Below, piece after piece: positions 18,301 to 25,784 of a stretch of 64,000 nt of DNA. The position numbers and the translations under genes were made by a program. The notes under the pieces are model-generated. The model was not told the origin of the DNA. It was given only the letters and a program-made list of their open reading frames with translations, and ran no database searches. The stretch spans positions 124,001 to 188,000 of the forward strand of contig NZ_FUWZ01000006.1 in assembly GCF_900167135.1 (NCBI RefSeq), read 5' to 3'. Source of the stretch: Chitinophaga eiseniae (lineage in GTDB: Bacteria > Bacteroidota > Bacteroidia > Chitinophagales > Chitinophagaceae). Position 1 is the first letter of the stretch. Each line of letters opens with the position of its first letter.

Positions 18301-18854
18301 TCCGGGAGAAGTACCCCCATGCGGAGTTCCTGGACTACCTGAGCTTCCAGATGTTTCCTAAGGTGTTTGACGAGTACTACCAGCATGCTATGGTATTTGG
18401 CAATGTGGAGGCTATCCCTACGCCGGCATTTTTTTATGGGTTAAAGCAGGGAGAAGAGATACTGATCACCCTGAGCAAAGGCAAGACCATCATTGTGAAG
18501 CTGTTGTACGTATTGCCGGCCGATGAGCACGGGATGCGGACGGTGGTCTTTGAATTGAACGGGTATGCCCGGCGGGTGCAGGTGCGGGACCATGCCGTGA
18601 AGAGTGTGGCGGTGGTGAACCGGAAGGTAGCTGACCCTGCGGTGGAGATCGGGGCGCCTTTGCCCGGTCGTTTGTCACGGGTGCTGGTGGGTGCCGGGAT
18701 GACGGTAACACCGAATATGCCGCTGTTTATTATAGAGGCGATGAAGATGGAGACAACGGTAACGGCTACCCGAAACGGGATAGTGAAGGCGGTATTGTTA
18801 GGGGAGGGAAGTATGGTCCAGCAGGACGATTTGGTGGTAGAAATGGAGAAATAG
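15399..18854 (+). CDS. pyc: Pyruvate carboxylase
   Basis: ATP- and biotin-dependent carboxylation of pyruvate to oxaloacetate, an anaplerotic step. From the ATG at 15399 (MSAPAFRKINKLLVANRGE) the protein has 1151 residues, the normal full length. The biotin carboxylase part (about 1-460) shows LLVANRGEIAVRVL, the glycine loop GGGGRGMRM and YFIEVNPRIQVEHT; the carboxyltransferase part (about 530-810) shows TDTTFRDAHQSL and VLHTHDTAG; the C-terminal carrier domain has EAMKMET with the biotinyl Lys at about 1116. A longer frame exists 17 codons upstream but lacks typical sequence. No clear terminator follows it; the next 260 bp are AT-rich. Confidence 0.96.
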   Translation: MSAPAFRKINKLLVANRGEIAVRVLRAAAELRIRTIAVFTYEDRYSLHRYKADEAYQIGRDDEPLKPYLDIEAIINLAKTQQVDAIHPGYGFLSENVQFARRCREEGIIFVGPSPEIMAQLGDKVAAKIIAREAEVPLIADSQVPLTDVAVVLQEAQRIGFPVMLKAAAGGGGRGMRMVTEASALERAFLEARSEAAKAFGDDTIFIEKFIEEPKHIEVQLMGDQHGNIVHLYERDCSVQRRFQKVVEIAPSPNLPQPTRDKLYEYALRLAHKVGFNNVGTVEFLVDKAHHIYFIEVNPRIQVEHTVTEEVTGIDIVRSQILIAQGHRLSDPEIFLKGQEDVRLNGFAIQCRITTEDPENNFKPDYGTVIAYRNAGGFGIRLDEGSTYSGVKISPFFDSMLVKVTAWGRTLSGASSRLHRTLREFRIRGVKTNIRFLENVITNDVFRKGNCTVAFIDHHPELFKLSQIRDRGTKTLMYLADVTVNGHPDIKGKAENRLFRTPVVPVSDPLPPYPPGMKDRLQQMGREPFVQWLREEKPVYYTDTTFRDAHQSLLATRVRTKDLLAVAEAYAKTNPEIFSMEVWGGATFDVAMRFLHECPWRRLQLLRRAMPNMLLQMLFRGSNAVGYSAYPENLIATFIEKAAENGIDVFRIFDSLNWVEAMAPSIRFVRERTNAIAQAAISYTGDVLRSGNNKYTLQYYTDLARRLEDAGAHMLAVKDMAGLLKPEAAAVLIGTLREAVRLPVVLHTHDTAGVQSATYLKAIEAGVNVVDTAIASLSGLTSQPNLNSLIAIMDGHPRGREMNLASLNQHSNYWEDVREYYYPFESDMKAGTAQIYENEIPGGQYSNLRQQAESLGLGDKLEQIKRNYAVVNQLFGDIVKVTPSSKVVGDMALFMTSNQLTAEDVLDGSRNLAFPASVKGFFRGELGVPYGGFPAELQRIVLKGDKQLEGSPNAQLPPVDFEADFMAFREKYPHAEFLDYLSFQMFPKVFDEYYQHAMVFGNVEAIPTPAFFYGLKQGEEILITLSKGKTIIVKLLYVLPADEHGMRTVVFELNGYARRVQVRDHAVKSVAVVNRKVADPAVEIGAPLPGRLSRVLVGAGMTVTPNMPLFIIEAMKMETTVTATRNGIVKAVLLGEGSMVQQDDLVVEMEK

Positions 18855-19114
18855 GCTTCTATTTATCAGGTTGGTTTAATAGAGTGGATGTAAATATTTT
18901 AAAATCAATCTATTATATTTATTTTGTTTTAACTGAAAAATAGGCGTTGCGGGGGAGAAATACGGTGTTTGGACGCTTGAGAATCAAGCTGTTTTTCCGT
19001 TTTGTCGCATAGATATCGCCAAATGTCCGGTTGTGTAAAGTTTTACTTTTGTTAATGGTGTTTAATTATATCAAGATCAATTTGTTGTGTTTGATTAATT
19101 ATAATTTATAAGAC
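18855..19114. other. AT-rich intergenic region, 260 bp
   Basis: Between the pyruvate carboxylase stop and the ndk terminator the sequence is AT-rich and lacks ORFs, tRNA-like folding, repeats or an obvious terminator for pyc. A GC-richer core around 18955-19000 (GCGTTGCGGGGGAGAAATAC) could hold a small RNA or a leader, but I see nothing decisive. Confidence 0.4.
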
Positions 19115-19149
19115 AAAAAAATAGCCTGGCAAATGCCAGGCTATTTTTG
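19115..19149. terminator. Terminator of ndk, bidirectional-capable
   Basis: AAAAAAATAGCCTGGC, loop AAAT, GCCAGGCTATTTTT forms a 14-15 bp stem with A-tract and T-tract on both sides. It lies just after the minus-strand ndk gene and could also stop transcription coming from pyc. Confidence 0.9.
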
Positions 19150-19167
19150 CTTTCCGATGAACGGAGA

Positions 19168-19584
19168 TTAGAATTTTTCGAGGCCGCTGAAGAAGAAGTC
19201 GCCTTCGATAACAGCATTCTCATCAGAGTCGGAACCGTGAACGGCGTTACGGCCGATAGACTCTGCGTATTTTTTACGGATGGTACCTTCTTCTGCGTTG
19301 GCAGGGTTGGTGGCACCGATCAGTTTACGGAAATCTTCCACTGCATTCTCTTTTTCCAGGATAGCTGCTACAATGTGGCCGCTGCTCATGAATTCTACCA
19401 GTTCGCCGTAGAAAGGTCTTTCTTTATGCACTGCATAAAATTCACCCGCTTTGGCTGCAGACAGCTGCGTCATTTTCATGGCTACGATGCGGAAACCTGC
19501 GGCATTGATCATGTTCAGGATGCCACCAATATGCCCGTTTGCTACCGCATCAGGCTTGATCATTGTAAATGTTCTGTTGCTCAT
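19168..19584 (-). CDS. ndk: Nucleoside diphosphate kinase
   Basis: Transfers the terminal phosphate between nucleoside triphosphates and diphosphates. The 138-residue length and motifs are standard: TFTMIKPDAVANGHIG at the N-terminus, HKERPFYGELVEFMSSG, and the catalytic His116 in RNAVHGSDS. It is a single-gene unit, with a terminator right after it and a TATTTTTG -7-like box 33 bp before the start on the minus strand. Confidence 0.97.
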   Translation of the reverse strand: MSNRTFTMIKPDAVANGHIGGILNMINAAGFRIVAMKMTQLSAAKAGEFYAVHKERPFYGELVEFMSSGHIVAAILEKENAVEDFRKLIGATNPANAEEGTIRKKYAESIGRNAVHGSDSDENAVIEGDFFFSGLEKF

Positions 19585-19616
19585 ATTTGTTTTATTCCGA
19601 ATTACAGATTAGGCCG

Positions 19617-19624
19617 CAAAAATA
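19617..19624 (-). promoter_or_regulatory. Candidate -7 element (TATTTTTG) of ndk
   Basis: On the minus strand the sequence reads TATTTTTG, a match to TAnnTTTG, 32 bp upstream of the ndk ATG. No convincing -33 element is visible. Confidence 0.5.
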
Positions 19625-19748
19625 ATTACATTTTCTTTAGTGGTAAAAAATTTTGAAATTCTGGCTCAAATAAAGATCTTCGCACTTCATTTTCTGCCGC
19701 AATTTATTGGTTGTGACAAGAATTTAGTTTTAACATTACAGTTTTTGA

Positions 19749-20753
19749 ATGAAGCCGATCGAGGAAATTAAGCCTTTACTGGACACGCCCAAGAGAGTAG
19801 TCATTACGATGCATCAGAAACCCGATGCAGATGCGATGGGATCTTCACTGGCATTATATCATTATCTGATTCAGAAAGGTCATCTGGTGACGGTCATTTC
19901 TCCTACTAATTTCCCGGACTTTTTAAAATGGATGCCAGGAGCGGAGGGCGTGATTGATTTTGAATCTTCTACAGACAAAGCGCTGGAAGCGCTGAAAGGT
20001 ATTGAACTGCTTTTCTGCCTCGATTTCAACGCGTTATACCGAACAAAGAACCTGGCGCCGCACCTGGAAGCCCTTGGTTGCACTAAAATACTGATTGATC
20101 ACCACCTGGAGCCACAACCTGATTTTGAATATGGGGTGAGTGATACGTCCGCCAGTTCTACTGCGCAACTGGTGTATGAAACCATCTACAAGCTGGGTGA
20201 CGAAAAACTGATTAACCTGGACATTGCCCAGTGTATATATGCCGGTACGGTAACCGATACCGGTTCTTTCCGTTTTGCGTCCACTACCGCCCGGGTACAC
20301 CGGATGGTGGCTGACCTGATGGACAGGGGCCTGCGTCACGAGATCATCCACCAGGAGATCTATGACAATTTCCTGGAGAACCGTCTCCGCTTCCTCGGGC
20401 ACAGCCTGCTGAACCGGATGGAGGTGTTTTATGAGTATAACACGGCAATGCTCGCCATCCCGTATTCCGATCTGAAGCGCTTCGACCTGCAGACCGGTGA
20501 CACGGAAGGGCTGGTCAATTTCCTGCTGTCTATCCAGGGAATCAAGATGGCCGCACTGATCATCGACCGGAACTCGGAGGTGAAACTGTCGTTCCGCTCC
20601 AAAGGCAATTTCGACGTTAATACCTTCGCCCGCAAGTATTTCGACGGGGGAGGGCACTTCAATGCTTCCGGCGGCAGAAGCGTCGACTCCCTGGAGAAAA
20701 CGGTGAACCGGTTCATCAAGGCCGTGGAAGAAAACGAGACACTTTTACAATAA
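19749..20753 (+). CDS. nrnA: DHH-family bifunctional oligoribonuclease/PAP phosphatase, NrnA-like
   Basis: NrnA enzymes degrade very short RNA (nanoRNA) and dephosphorylate pAp. The 334-residue protein has the DHH domain motifs KPDADAMGSSLALYHY, FCLDFNALYR, and IDHHLEPQPDF, then a DHHA1 domain ending in GGGHFNASGGRS, which binds the substrate. Length fits the family. It precedes an FKBP isomerase by 42 bp on the same strand. The NrnA name is chosen on domain order and length; a cyclic-dinucleotide phosphodiesterase of the same superfamily is a less likely alternative, since no GGDEF or PAS part is present. Confidence 0.9.
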   Translation: MKPIEEIKPLLDTPKRVVITMHQKPDADAMGSSLALYHYLIQKGHLVTVISPTNFPDFLKWMPGAEGVIDFESSTDKALEALKGIELLFCLDFNALYRTKNLAPHLEALGCTKILIDHHLEPQPDFEYGVSDTSASSTAQLVYETIYKLGDEKLINLDIAQCIYAGTVTDTGSFRFASTTARVHRMVADLMDRGLRHEIIHQEIYDNFLENRLRFLGHSLLNRMEVFYEYNTAMLAIPYSDLKRFDLQTGDTEGLVNFLLSIQGIKMAALIIDRNSEVKLSFRSKGNFDVNTFARKYFDGGGHFNASGGRSVDSLEKTVNRFIKAVEENETLLQ

Positions 20754-20795
20754 GACGACTGTTACAAGAAGTATATCAACTACTAATACAATCAA

Positions 20796-21674
20796 ATGAA
20801 AAGAAACAATCAGTTATTAGTTGCAGCGTTCGGCTTATTGATAGCCAGCTGCGGAACGGGTGGCGTTAAAAAGACACCAGGCGGTATTGAATATATCGTT
20901 CACAAATCCGGCAGCGGAGCACAACTGAAGCTGGGAGATACTGCCCTGATGAATGTGACGCAGCGTATCAATGATTCCATTCTGGGTGAATCCCGCAAGA
21001 TCGTTGGTGCTGCTCTCCCTGTTCTGATTTCCAAACCTCAGAATAAGTTCGACCTGATGGAAGGGCTTGCACTGCTGCACGAAGGTGACAGTGCTACTTT
21101 CGTAATTCCCTGGGATTCATTACCTGCTAACGAACGTCCTCCCTTCGGTAAAAAAGGCGATAAGCTGAAAATCACTTTCGCAGTAGAAAATAAATTCTCT
21201 ACTTCTACCCAGAAAGATAAAGATGAGAAAGCGATCAAGGAATACATGGACAAAAACAAAATCAAAGCTACCAAAAATGCGGACGGTGTTTACATCGCTA
21301 TCCAGCAGGAAGGTACCGGTCCAACTCCCAACGCCGGCGATACCGTAGTGGTTCACTACACCGGTAAACTGACTTCCGGTAAAGTATTTGATTCCAGCCA
21401 GGATTCCACCCTGCGTCCGGGTATGCCTTTAGAGCCTATCAAATTCCCGATCGGCATGGGCTTCGTGATCAAAGGATGGGACTCCGGTCTGAAAGACCTG
21501 AAGAAAGGCACCAAAGCTACCCTGCTGATTCCGTCCACACTGGCTTACGGTTTACAGGGCAGCCCTCCGGCAATCCCGGGTAACTCTATCCTGATCTTTG
21601 ATGTACAGTTGGTAGACATTAAATCCGGCGTTCCGGCACCTGCAGCTCCTGCAACTCCGGCTCCTGCTAAATAA
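20796..21674 (+). CDS. FKBP-type peptidyl-prolyl isomerase lipoprotein
   Basis: A periplasm- or membrane-anchored prolyl isomerase helping protein folding. The 292-residue protein has a lipoprotein signal (FGLLIASCGTGG, Cys about 19), an N-terminal region (about 28-145) that is FKBP-like but without clear active-site pattern, and a complete C-terminal FKBP domain (about 165-275; TVVVHYTGKLTSGKVFDSS, GFVIKGWDSGLKDLKKGTKA and AYGLQGSPPAIPGNSILIFDV). The tail is Pro/Ala-rich. It follows nrnA closely and ends before a terminator at 21701. Confidence 0.92.
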   Translation: MKRNNQLLVAAFGLLIASCGTGGVKKTPGGIEYIVHKSGSGAQLKLGDTALMNVTQRINDSILGESRKIVGAALPVLISKPQNKFDLMEGLALLHEGDSATFVIPWDSLPANERPPFGKKGDKLKITFAVENKFSTSTQKDKDEKAIKEYMDKNKIKATKNADGVYIAIQQEGTGPTPNAGDTVVVHYTGKLTSGKVFDSSQDSTLRPGMPLEPIKFPIGMGFVIKGWDSGLKDLKKGTKATLLIPSTLAYGLQGSPPAIPGNSILIFDVQLVDIKSGVPAPAAPATPAPAK

Positions 21675-21700
21675 TCATCCTGCTCCGGCAGTAAATTATA

Positions 21701-21729
21701 AAGCCTCCCGAAAAAGGGAGGCTTTTTTT
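21701..21729 (+). terminator. Rho-independent terminator after FKBP gene
   Basis: AAGCCTCCC, loop GAAAAA, GGGAGGCTT is followed by a T-run. It lies 26 bp after the stop codon of the FKBP gene. Confidence 0.92.
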
Positions 21730-21779
21730 ATGGTTATACCTGTGTAGTTATTGTATATGTCGGGGCGAACGGTAATATA

Positions 21780-22172
21780 CTAATCGAGAAACCGGCTCCG
21801 GACATCCGGCGTGGGAATCATACAGCTATCTTTCCTGCCGAACCAACGGTAACGGTTACGCGCAATGATGTCATAAACACCGTCACGGACAAAACGGGGG
21901 ATAACGATGCCGGCATACAGCAGTTTCCAGGGAAAGGGCAGCTGCCGGGCCACCTTGAGTGCGGCCGTACTTTTCGTATACGCTTTTCCGTGCTGCACCA
22001 GCACAAAGGAGGCAAGCTGGCTCGTATCTATCTGATGAGCAGCACCCAGTGAGGCCGCCGTGGCTGACTGCAAAGGCGCGAAGCGGAAATGGCCCTGCCG
22101 GTCGTGCCGTATCACAAAATTGATACTGGCATTGCAGAAGTTGCAGACCCCATCAAATAAGATAATGTCCAT
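21780..22172 (-). CDS. DCC-family thiol-disulfide oxidoreductase (DUF393)
   Basis: A 130-residue protein with the family signature DGVCNFCNASINFVIRHD, in which the pair Cys-x-x-Cys (about 10-13) is preceded by DGV; the following RFAPLQSATAA is also typical. It is thought to act in thiol-disulfide exchange, though physiological partners are not known. It sits between a minus-strand cdaA gene 34 bp upstream and the convergent FKBP gene. It may be co-transcribed with cdaA. Confidence 0.9.
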   Translation of the reverse strand: MDIILFDGVCNFCNASINFVIRHDRQGHFRFAPLQSATAASLGAAHQIDTSQLASFVLVQHGKAYTKSTAALKVARQLPFPWKLLYAGIVIPRFVRDGVYDIIARNRYRWFGRKDSCMIPTPDVRSRFLD

Positions 22173-22206
22173 CGGTTAAATCGTTGTGCCGTTTACGTTA
22201 AATGCC

Positions 22207-23019
22207 TCATGCATAACCATCGATCAGCACCTCATACAGTTTTACTTTAAGATCTTCCAGCGACACGTTGGTCACCAGGTTCCCGTCCTGAGCATAGGAA
22301 ATGGTGCCTCTTTCTTCCGAAACAATAATAGCGAGGTTGTCGCTATGTTCGGTGATACCTACGGCAGAACGGTGACGCAGTCCCACCCGGGTAGGCAGGT
22401 TAGGATTCTCGGAAACCGGCAGGATCACCTTGGCAGCCAGTATCTTATTGCCCACAATAATCAGCGCGCCATCGTGCAGGGGGCTGTGTTTATCGAAAAT
22501 ACTTTCTATCAGTTTGGCGCTTACGTTCCCTTCAATGGTGATGCTGGAAGCGGTATCGAACTTCAGGCGATAGGTAGTGGCAATCACAATCAGCGCACCG
22601 GTAAAGGTGGCCTGCATATGACTCACTGCGATGATCACCTCATTGATGATGTTCTCCTCGTCTTTATAGCTTTTGAATTTATCGGGCAGGAACAACTTGG
22701 TGAGAAAGCTGTCTTTGCTCAATGGTGTTTTTTTACCCAGTACCAGCAGGAACTTCCTGATCTCCGGCTGGAAAATAATAATGATGGCGATGATGCCGAC
22801 ATTGATAAAGTTTTGCAGGATACTGGTAAGGATTGGCATTTGCAGGGCGCGTACCAGGAAGAAGGCAGCATATACCATCAGCAGGCCCACGAAAATGTTG
22901 AAGGCCAGGCTGCCTTTCAGCAACCGGTATAACTGTATAATCAGAAAAACTACGATCAGCAGGTCCAGAACGTTCAGCCAGCGAAACTCATATCCATAAA
23001 ATTGTATTACTTCCTTCAT
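22207..23019 (-). CDS. cdaA: Diadenylate cyclase CdaA
   Basis: Membrane enzyme that makes cyclic di-AMP from two ATP. The 270-residue protein has three N-terminal transmembrane helices (about 17-33, 38-57 and 68-83) and a DisA_N/DAC domain (about 95-260) carrying the catalytic motifs DGA at 183-185 and RHR at 215-217 (GLRHRSAVGI). It lies 20 bp after folP on the same strand, with the DCC-type protein following. The neighbourhood folP-cdaA next to DUF1599 and DoxX is, as far as I recall, shared by many Bacteroidota genomes. Confidence 0.95.
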   Translation of the reverse strand: MKEVIQFYGYEFRWLNVLDLLIVVFLIIQLYRLLKGSLAFNIFVGLLMVYAAFFLVRALQMPILTSILQNFINVGIIAIIIIFQPEIRKFLLVLGKKTPLSKDSFLTKLFLPDKFKSYKDEENIINEVIIAVSHMQATFTGALIVIATTYRLKFDTASSITIEGNVSAKLIESIFDKHSPLHDGALIIVGNKILAAKVILPVSENPNLPTRVGLRHRSAVGITEHSDNLAIIVSEERGTISYAQDGNLVTNVSLEDLKVKLYEVLIDGYA

Positions 23020-23039
23020 AGTTGTAAAAATACTAAGAT

Positions 23040-23903
23040 TTAATTGCCTTTCATTTTCTCTGTGATCCTGACTGCTTCTACAGCCGCTTTTACGTCATGG
23101 ACCCGTAGGATGCGGGTGCCGTGCAGCAACGCAATGGTATTAAGAACAGTGGTGCCATTCAGCGCCTCCGCCGGGGTGATGTCCAATAGTTTATAAATCA
23201 TGGTCTTGCGGGAAATGCCTGTCAGCACCGGTACGCCCAGTATGTCCCGGAAAAGCGACAGGTCTTTCATCAGTGCATAGTTGTGTTCCAGCGTTTTTCC
23301 GAAACCGAACCCGGGGTCTGCGATGAAATCGCGGATACCGGCGGCGCGGCAGACGGCCAGCTTGGCCACCATATAATCAAGGACTTCCCGTACTACGTCT
23401 TCATACTGCGGTTTATGTTGCATGGTGGCCGGCTTACCCTGCATGTGCATGGCGATGTAGGGCACCTGCAAGCCTCCCGCTACAGGAATCATCTCTTTGT
23501 CGAGCTCCCCGGCGCTGATATCATTGATGATGGCCGCGCCGGCGTGGACCGTTTTTTCTGCCACGGCGGCGTACCAGGTGTCAACCGAAAGGATCGCTTC
23601 AGGATAATGGTTCAGAATAGCATGAATGGCCGGCAGGAGCCGGTTCAGCTCTTCTTCCGGGCCCAGCATGGTAGCGCCGGGACGGGAGCTCTGCGCCCCG
23701 AGGTCCAGTATGGCGGCGCCTTCCTGTAAATGTTGCCCTGCCTTCTCCACCACCTGGTGCAGTCCGTGCATCCGGCTGCCTTCATAGAAAGAATCATCCG
23801 TTACGTTGATAATACCCATCACCACCGGCGTGGCCAGCGATAACAGCTGTCCCCGGCAATTGATGGACGGTTCCCCTATGGTATTGATATGGTGTGATCT
23901 CAT
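23040..23903 (-). CDS. folP: Dihydropteroate synthase
   Basis: Folate biosynthesis enzyme joining hydroxymethyl-dihydropterin diphosphate and p-aminobenzoate; target of sulfonamides. The 287 residues carry the signature loops GIINVTDDSFYEG, DLGAQSSRPGA, SVDTWY, NDISAG, AMHMQGKP, DFIADPGFGFGKT and TGISRKTMIY, and the C-terminal RVHDVKAA. The motifs are intact, so it is likely active. It diverges from the DUF1599 gene (188 bp) and is followed closely by cdaA. Confidence 0.97.
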   Translation of the reverse strand: MRSHHINTIGEPSINCRGQLLSLATPVVMGIINVTDDSFYEGSRMHGLHQVVEKAGQHLQEGAAILDLGAQSSRPGATMLGPEEELNRLLPAIHAILNHYPEAILSVDTWYAAVAEKTVHAGAAIINDISAGELDKEMIPVAGGLQVPYIAMHMQGKPATMQHKPQYEDVVREVLDYMVAKLAVCRAAGIRDFIADPGFGFGKTLEHNYALMKDLSLFRDILGVPVLTGISRKTMIYKLLDITPAEALNGTTVLNTIALLHGTRILRVHDVKAAVEAVRITEKMKGN

Positions 23904-23947
23904 TTAATGGTTTTTATTCTTTATTTTGCCCCCTGAATCGCTGTTCA

Positions 23948-23955
23948 CAAATTTA
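23948..23955 (-). promoter_or_regulatory. Candidate -7 element (TAAATTTG) of folP-cdaA
   Basis: On the minus strand TAAATTTG matches TAnnTTTG, 44 bp before the folP ATG in the divergent region to the DUF1599 gene. A -33 element is not clear. Confidence 0.45.
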
Positions 23956-24091
23956 AGTAATGCAAAATAAAGGAATTACACATGTAAAGCAGCAAAATGG
24001 TTAAAGATCACAGACTTTGTTTTGTACGTTTTGTTTACGATCTTTATCAGATTGCTCCTTCGGGTGTAATGAACTGTTACGTTATAGGACC

Positions 24092-24640
24092 ATGAATACA
24101 TTAGCACAATACGACGCCGCGCTGGCGGGATGCAGAGACATTTTCATCAAAAAGACGAAAGATTACGGTACTTCCTGGAGGGTATTACGTCCCATTTCAG
24201 TGGTAGATCAGATCTTTATCAAAGCGCAGCGTATCCGCAACCTGCAGGAGATAGGCGTACAGAAAGTAGAAGACAATATAGAAGGGGAGTTCAAAGGGAT
24301 CGTTAACTATGGCGTGATCGGCCTCATACAGATGGAGCAGCACGGCAACCCCTATACGGATTTGCCGGTGGAAGAAGTGGAACGGCTCTATGAACATTAC
24401 ATCGGGCAGGTGAAATCCGTGATGGAGGCTAAAAATCACGACTATGGCGAAGCCTGGAGGGACATGAGCCAGGAGTCTTTTGTAGACCTCATCCTGACGA
24501 AACTGTTGCGTATTAAACAAATCCTCCGTAACCAGGGGAAGACCCTTATCTCGGAAGGGATCGATGCTAACTATACTGATATCATTAATTATGCACTGTT
24601 TGCGCTGATCAGGATCGGCGAGGAAAGCCCGGGCCACTAG
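24092..24640 (+). CDS. DUF1599 domain-containing protein, internally duplicated
   Basis: From the ATG at 24092 (MNTLAQYDAA) the protein has 182 residues and is made of two similar helical repeats: about 5-82 (KTKDYGTSWRVLRPISVVDQ) and about 93-178 (KNHDYGEAWRDMSQESFVDL), each containing DYGxxWR, a following helix ending in RI, and a later I-(V/I)-NY segment. DUF1599 is listed as a nucleotide-modification-associated domain with a MazG-like helical look, so nucleotide binding is plausible but unproven. It lies divergently from folP-cdaA and 55 bp before the DoxX gene. A longer upstream frame has no support. Confidence 0.88.
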   Translation: MNTLAQYDAALAGCRDIFIKKTKDYGTSWRVLRPISVVDQIFIKAQRIRNLQEIGVQKVEDNIEGEFKGIVNYGVIGLIQMEQHGNPYTDLPVEEVERLYEHYIGQVKSVMEAKNHDYGEAWRDMSQESFVDLILTKLLRIKQILRNQGKTLISEGIDANYTDIINYALFALIRIGEESPGH

Positions 24641-24643
24641 CCG

Positions 24644-24663
24644 CCAGGGGCTTCAGCCCCCGG
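24644..24663. repeat. Small GC-rich hairpin unit (GGGGCTTCAGCCCC type)
   Basis: CCAGGGGCTTCAGCCCCCGG folds with a 5-bp GC stem and a 4-nt loop, flanked by two more pairs. No T-run follows. A similar unit lies at 61715. It sits between the DUF1599 and DoxX genes. Confidence 0.5.
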
Positions 24664-24695
24664 AATATCCAATTCATTAACCATTAAACTATTTT

Positions 24696-25778
24696 ATGAA
24701 AGTTGTCCTGAACCTATTGCGGATTATTGTTGGCGTACTATTTATCTTTTCGGGCCTGATCAAAGCTAATGATCCACTGGGCCTTAGTTATAAGATGGAA
24801 GAGTTCTTCGAGGTGCTCCACCTCACTTTTCTGTCGCCTTATTCCCTTGCCTTTTCCGTGATCATGAACGCTTTTGAGATCATTGCCGGCGTGGCGGTAC
24901 TGATCGGGTACCGGATGCGTATCTTCTCTGTACTGTTGCTGCTGCTGATCCTGTTCTTTACCTTCCTCACGGGTTATGCTCTTTTCAGTGGCACCATCCG
25001 GGAATGCGGCTGCTTTGGTGATTGTATCAAACTCACGGCGGAGCAGACTTTCTGGAAAGACGTAGCCCTGCTGGTGATGATCCTCGTAATATATGTGTAC
25101 CGTAACCGGGTACAGCCTCTGTTCAAAGGAGCGGGCCTGGTACTGCTCCTTGCTGCCATCGCTTCGTTTGGTATACAATGGTATACGCTCCGCCACCTGC
25201 CGTTCATCGATTGCCTGCCTTACAAAGTAGGCAATAATATACCGGAGAAAATGAAGCTGCCCCCGGGTGCTACGCCGGACGTGTACGAGATGATCTTCAT
25301 CTACGAGAAGAACGGGGAGAAGAAAGAATTCACCGCCGATAACTATCCCTGGTCAGACAGCACCTGGGTGTTTGTAGACCGTAAGGATAAACTGATCAAA
25401 AAAGGAAATGCTGAACCGGCCATCAAAGACTTCATCCTTACCGATCTGGATGGTGTAAATCAAACGGAAGCGATCCTTAGTGAAACCAAACCGGTATTCC
25501 TTTTCCTGGTACAAAACGTGGAGAAAGCCGGTGAGGGCTGGGATAACAAAATGAAAGCCCTGCAGCAGAAGTGGAAGAACCAGGAAATACTGATTTATGG
25601 CGTTTCTGCTTCTACCAAAGACCAGATCGCTGCGTTCAGGCAGCAGCATGGGCTGGAATTCCCCTTTGTACAGATGGATGGCGTGGCGATTAAAACCGCC
25701 GGCAGAAGCAATCCATGCCTGATCGAGGTGAAACAGGGGACCATCAAAGGCAAATGGCATTATAACGATATTCCGTAA
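24696..25778 (+). CDS. BT_3928-type DoxX membrane protein with C-terminal soluble domain
   Basis: The 360-residue protein has an N-terminal DoxX-like four-helix membrane domain (about 1-145; FSGLIKANDPLGLSYKMEEF is the family signature) including a GTIRECGCFGDC cysteine cluster, a further helix near 150, and a C-terminal region (about 180-360) with a thioredoxin-like pattern (PVFLFLVQNVEKAGEGWDNK, ILIYGVSAST) but no CxxC pair there. Such proteins are usually encoded next to DUF1599 in Bacteroidota. The function is unknown; a redox or quinone-linked role is suggested by the DoxX and cysteine features. Confidence 0.9.
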   Translation: MKVVLNLLRIIVGVLFIFSGLIKANDPLGLSYKMEEFFEVLHLTFLSPYSLAFSVIMNAFEIIAGVAVLIGYRMRIFSVLLLLLILFFTFLTGYALFSGTIRECGCFGDCIKLTAEQTFWKDVALLVMILVIYVYRNRVQPLFKGAGLVLLLAAIASFGIQWYTLRHLPFIDCLPYKVGNNIPEKMKLPPGATPDVYEMIFIYEKNGEKKEFTADNYPWSDSTWVFVDRKDKLIKKGNAEPAIKDFILTDLDGVNQTEAILSETKPVFLFLVQNVEKAGEGWDNKMKALQQKWKNQEILIYGVSASTKDQIAAFRQQHGLEFPFVQMDGVAIKTAGRSNPCLIEVKQGTIKGKWHYNDIP

Positions 25779-25784
25779 GACACT

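Noticed and set aside
18855..19114. Possible RNA gene after pyruvate carboxylase
   Set aside because: No tRNA or known ncRNA pattern could be folded by eye, and it is mainly AT-rich sequence.
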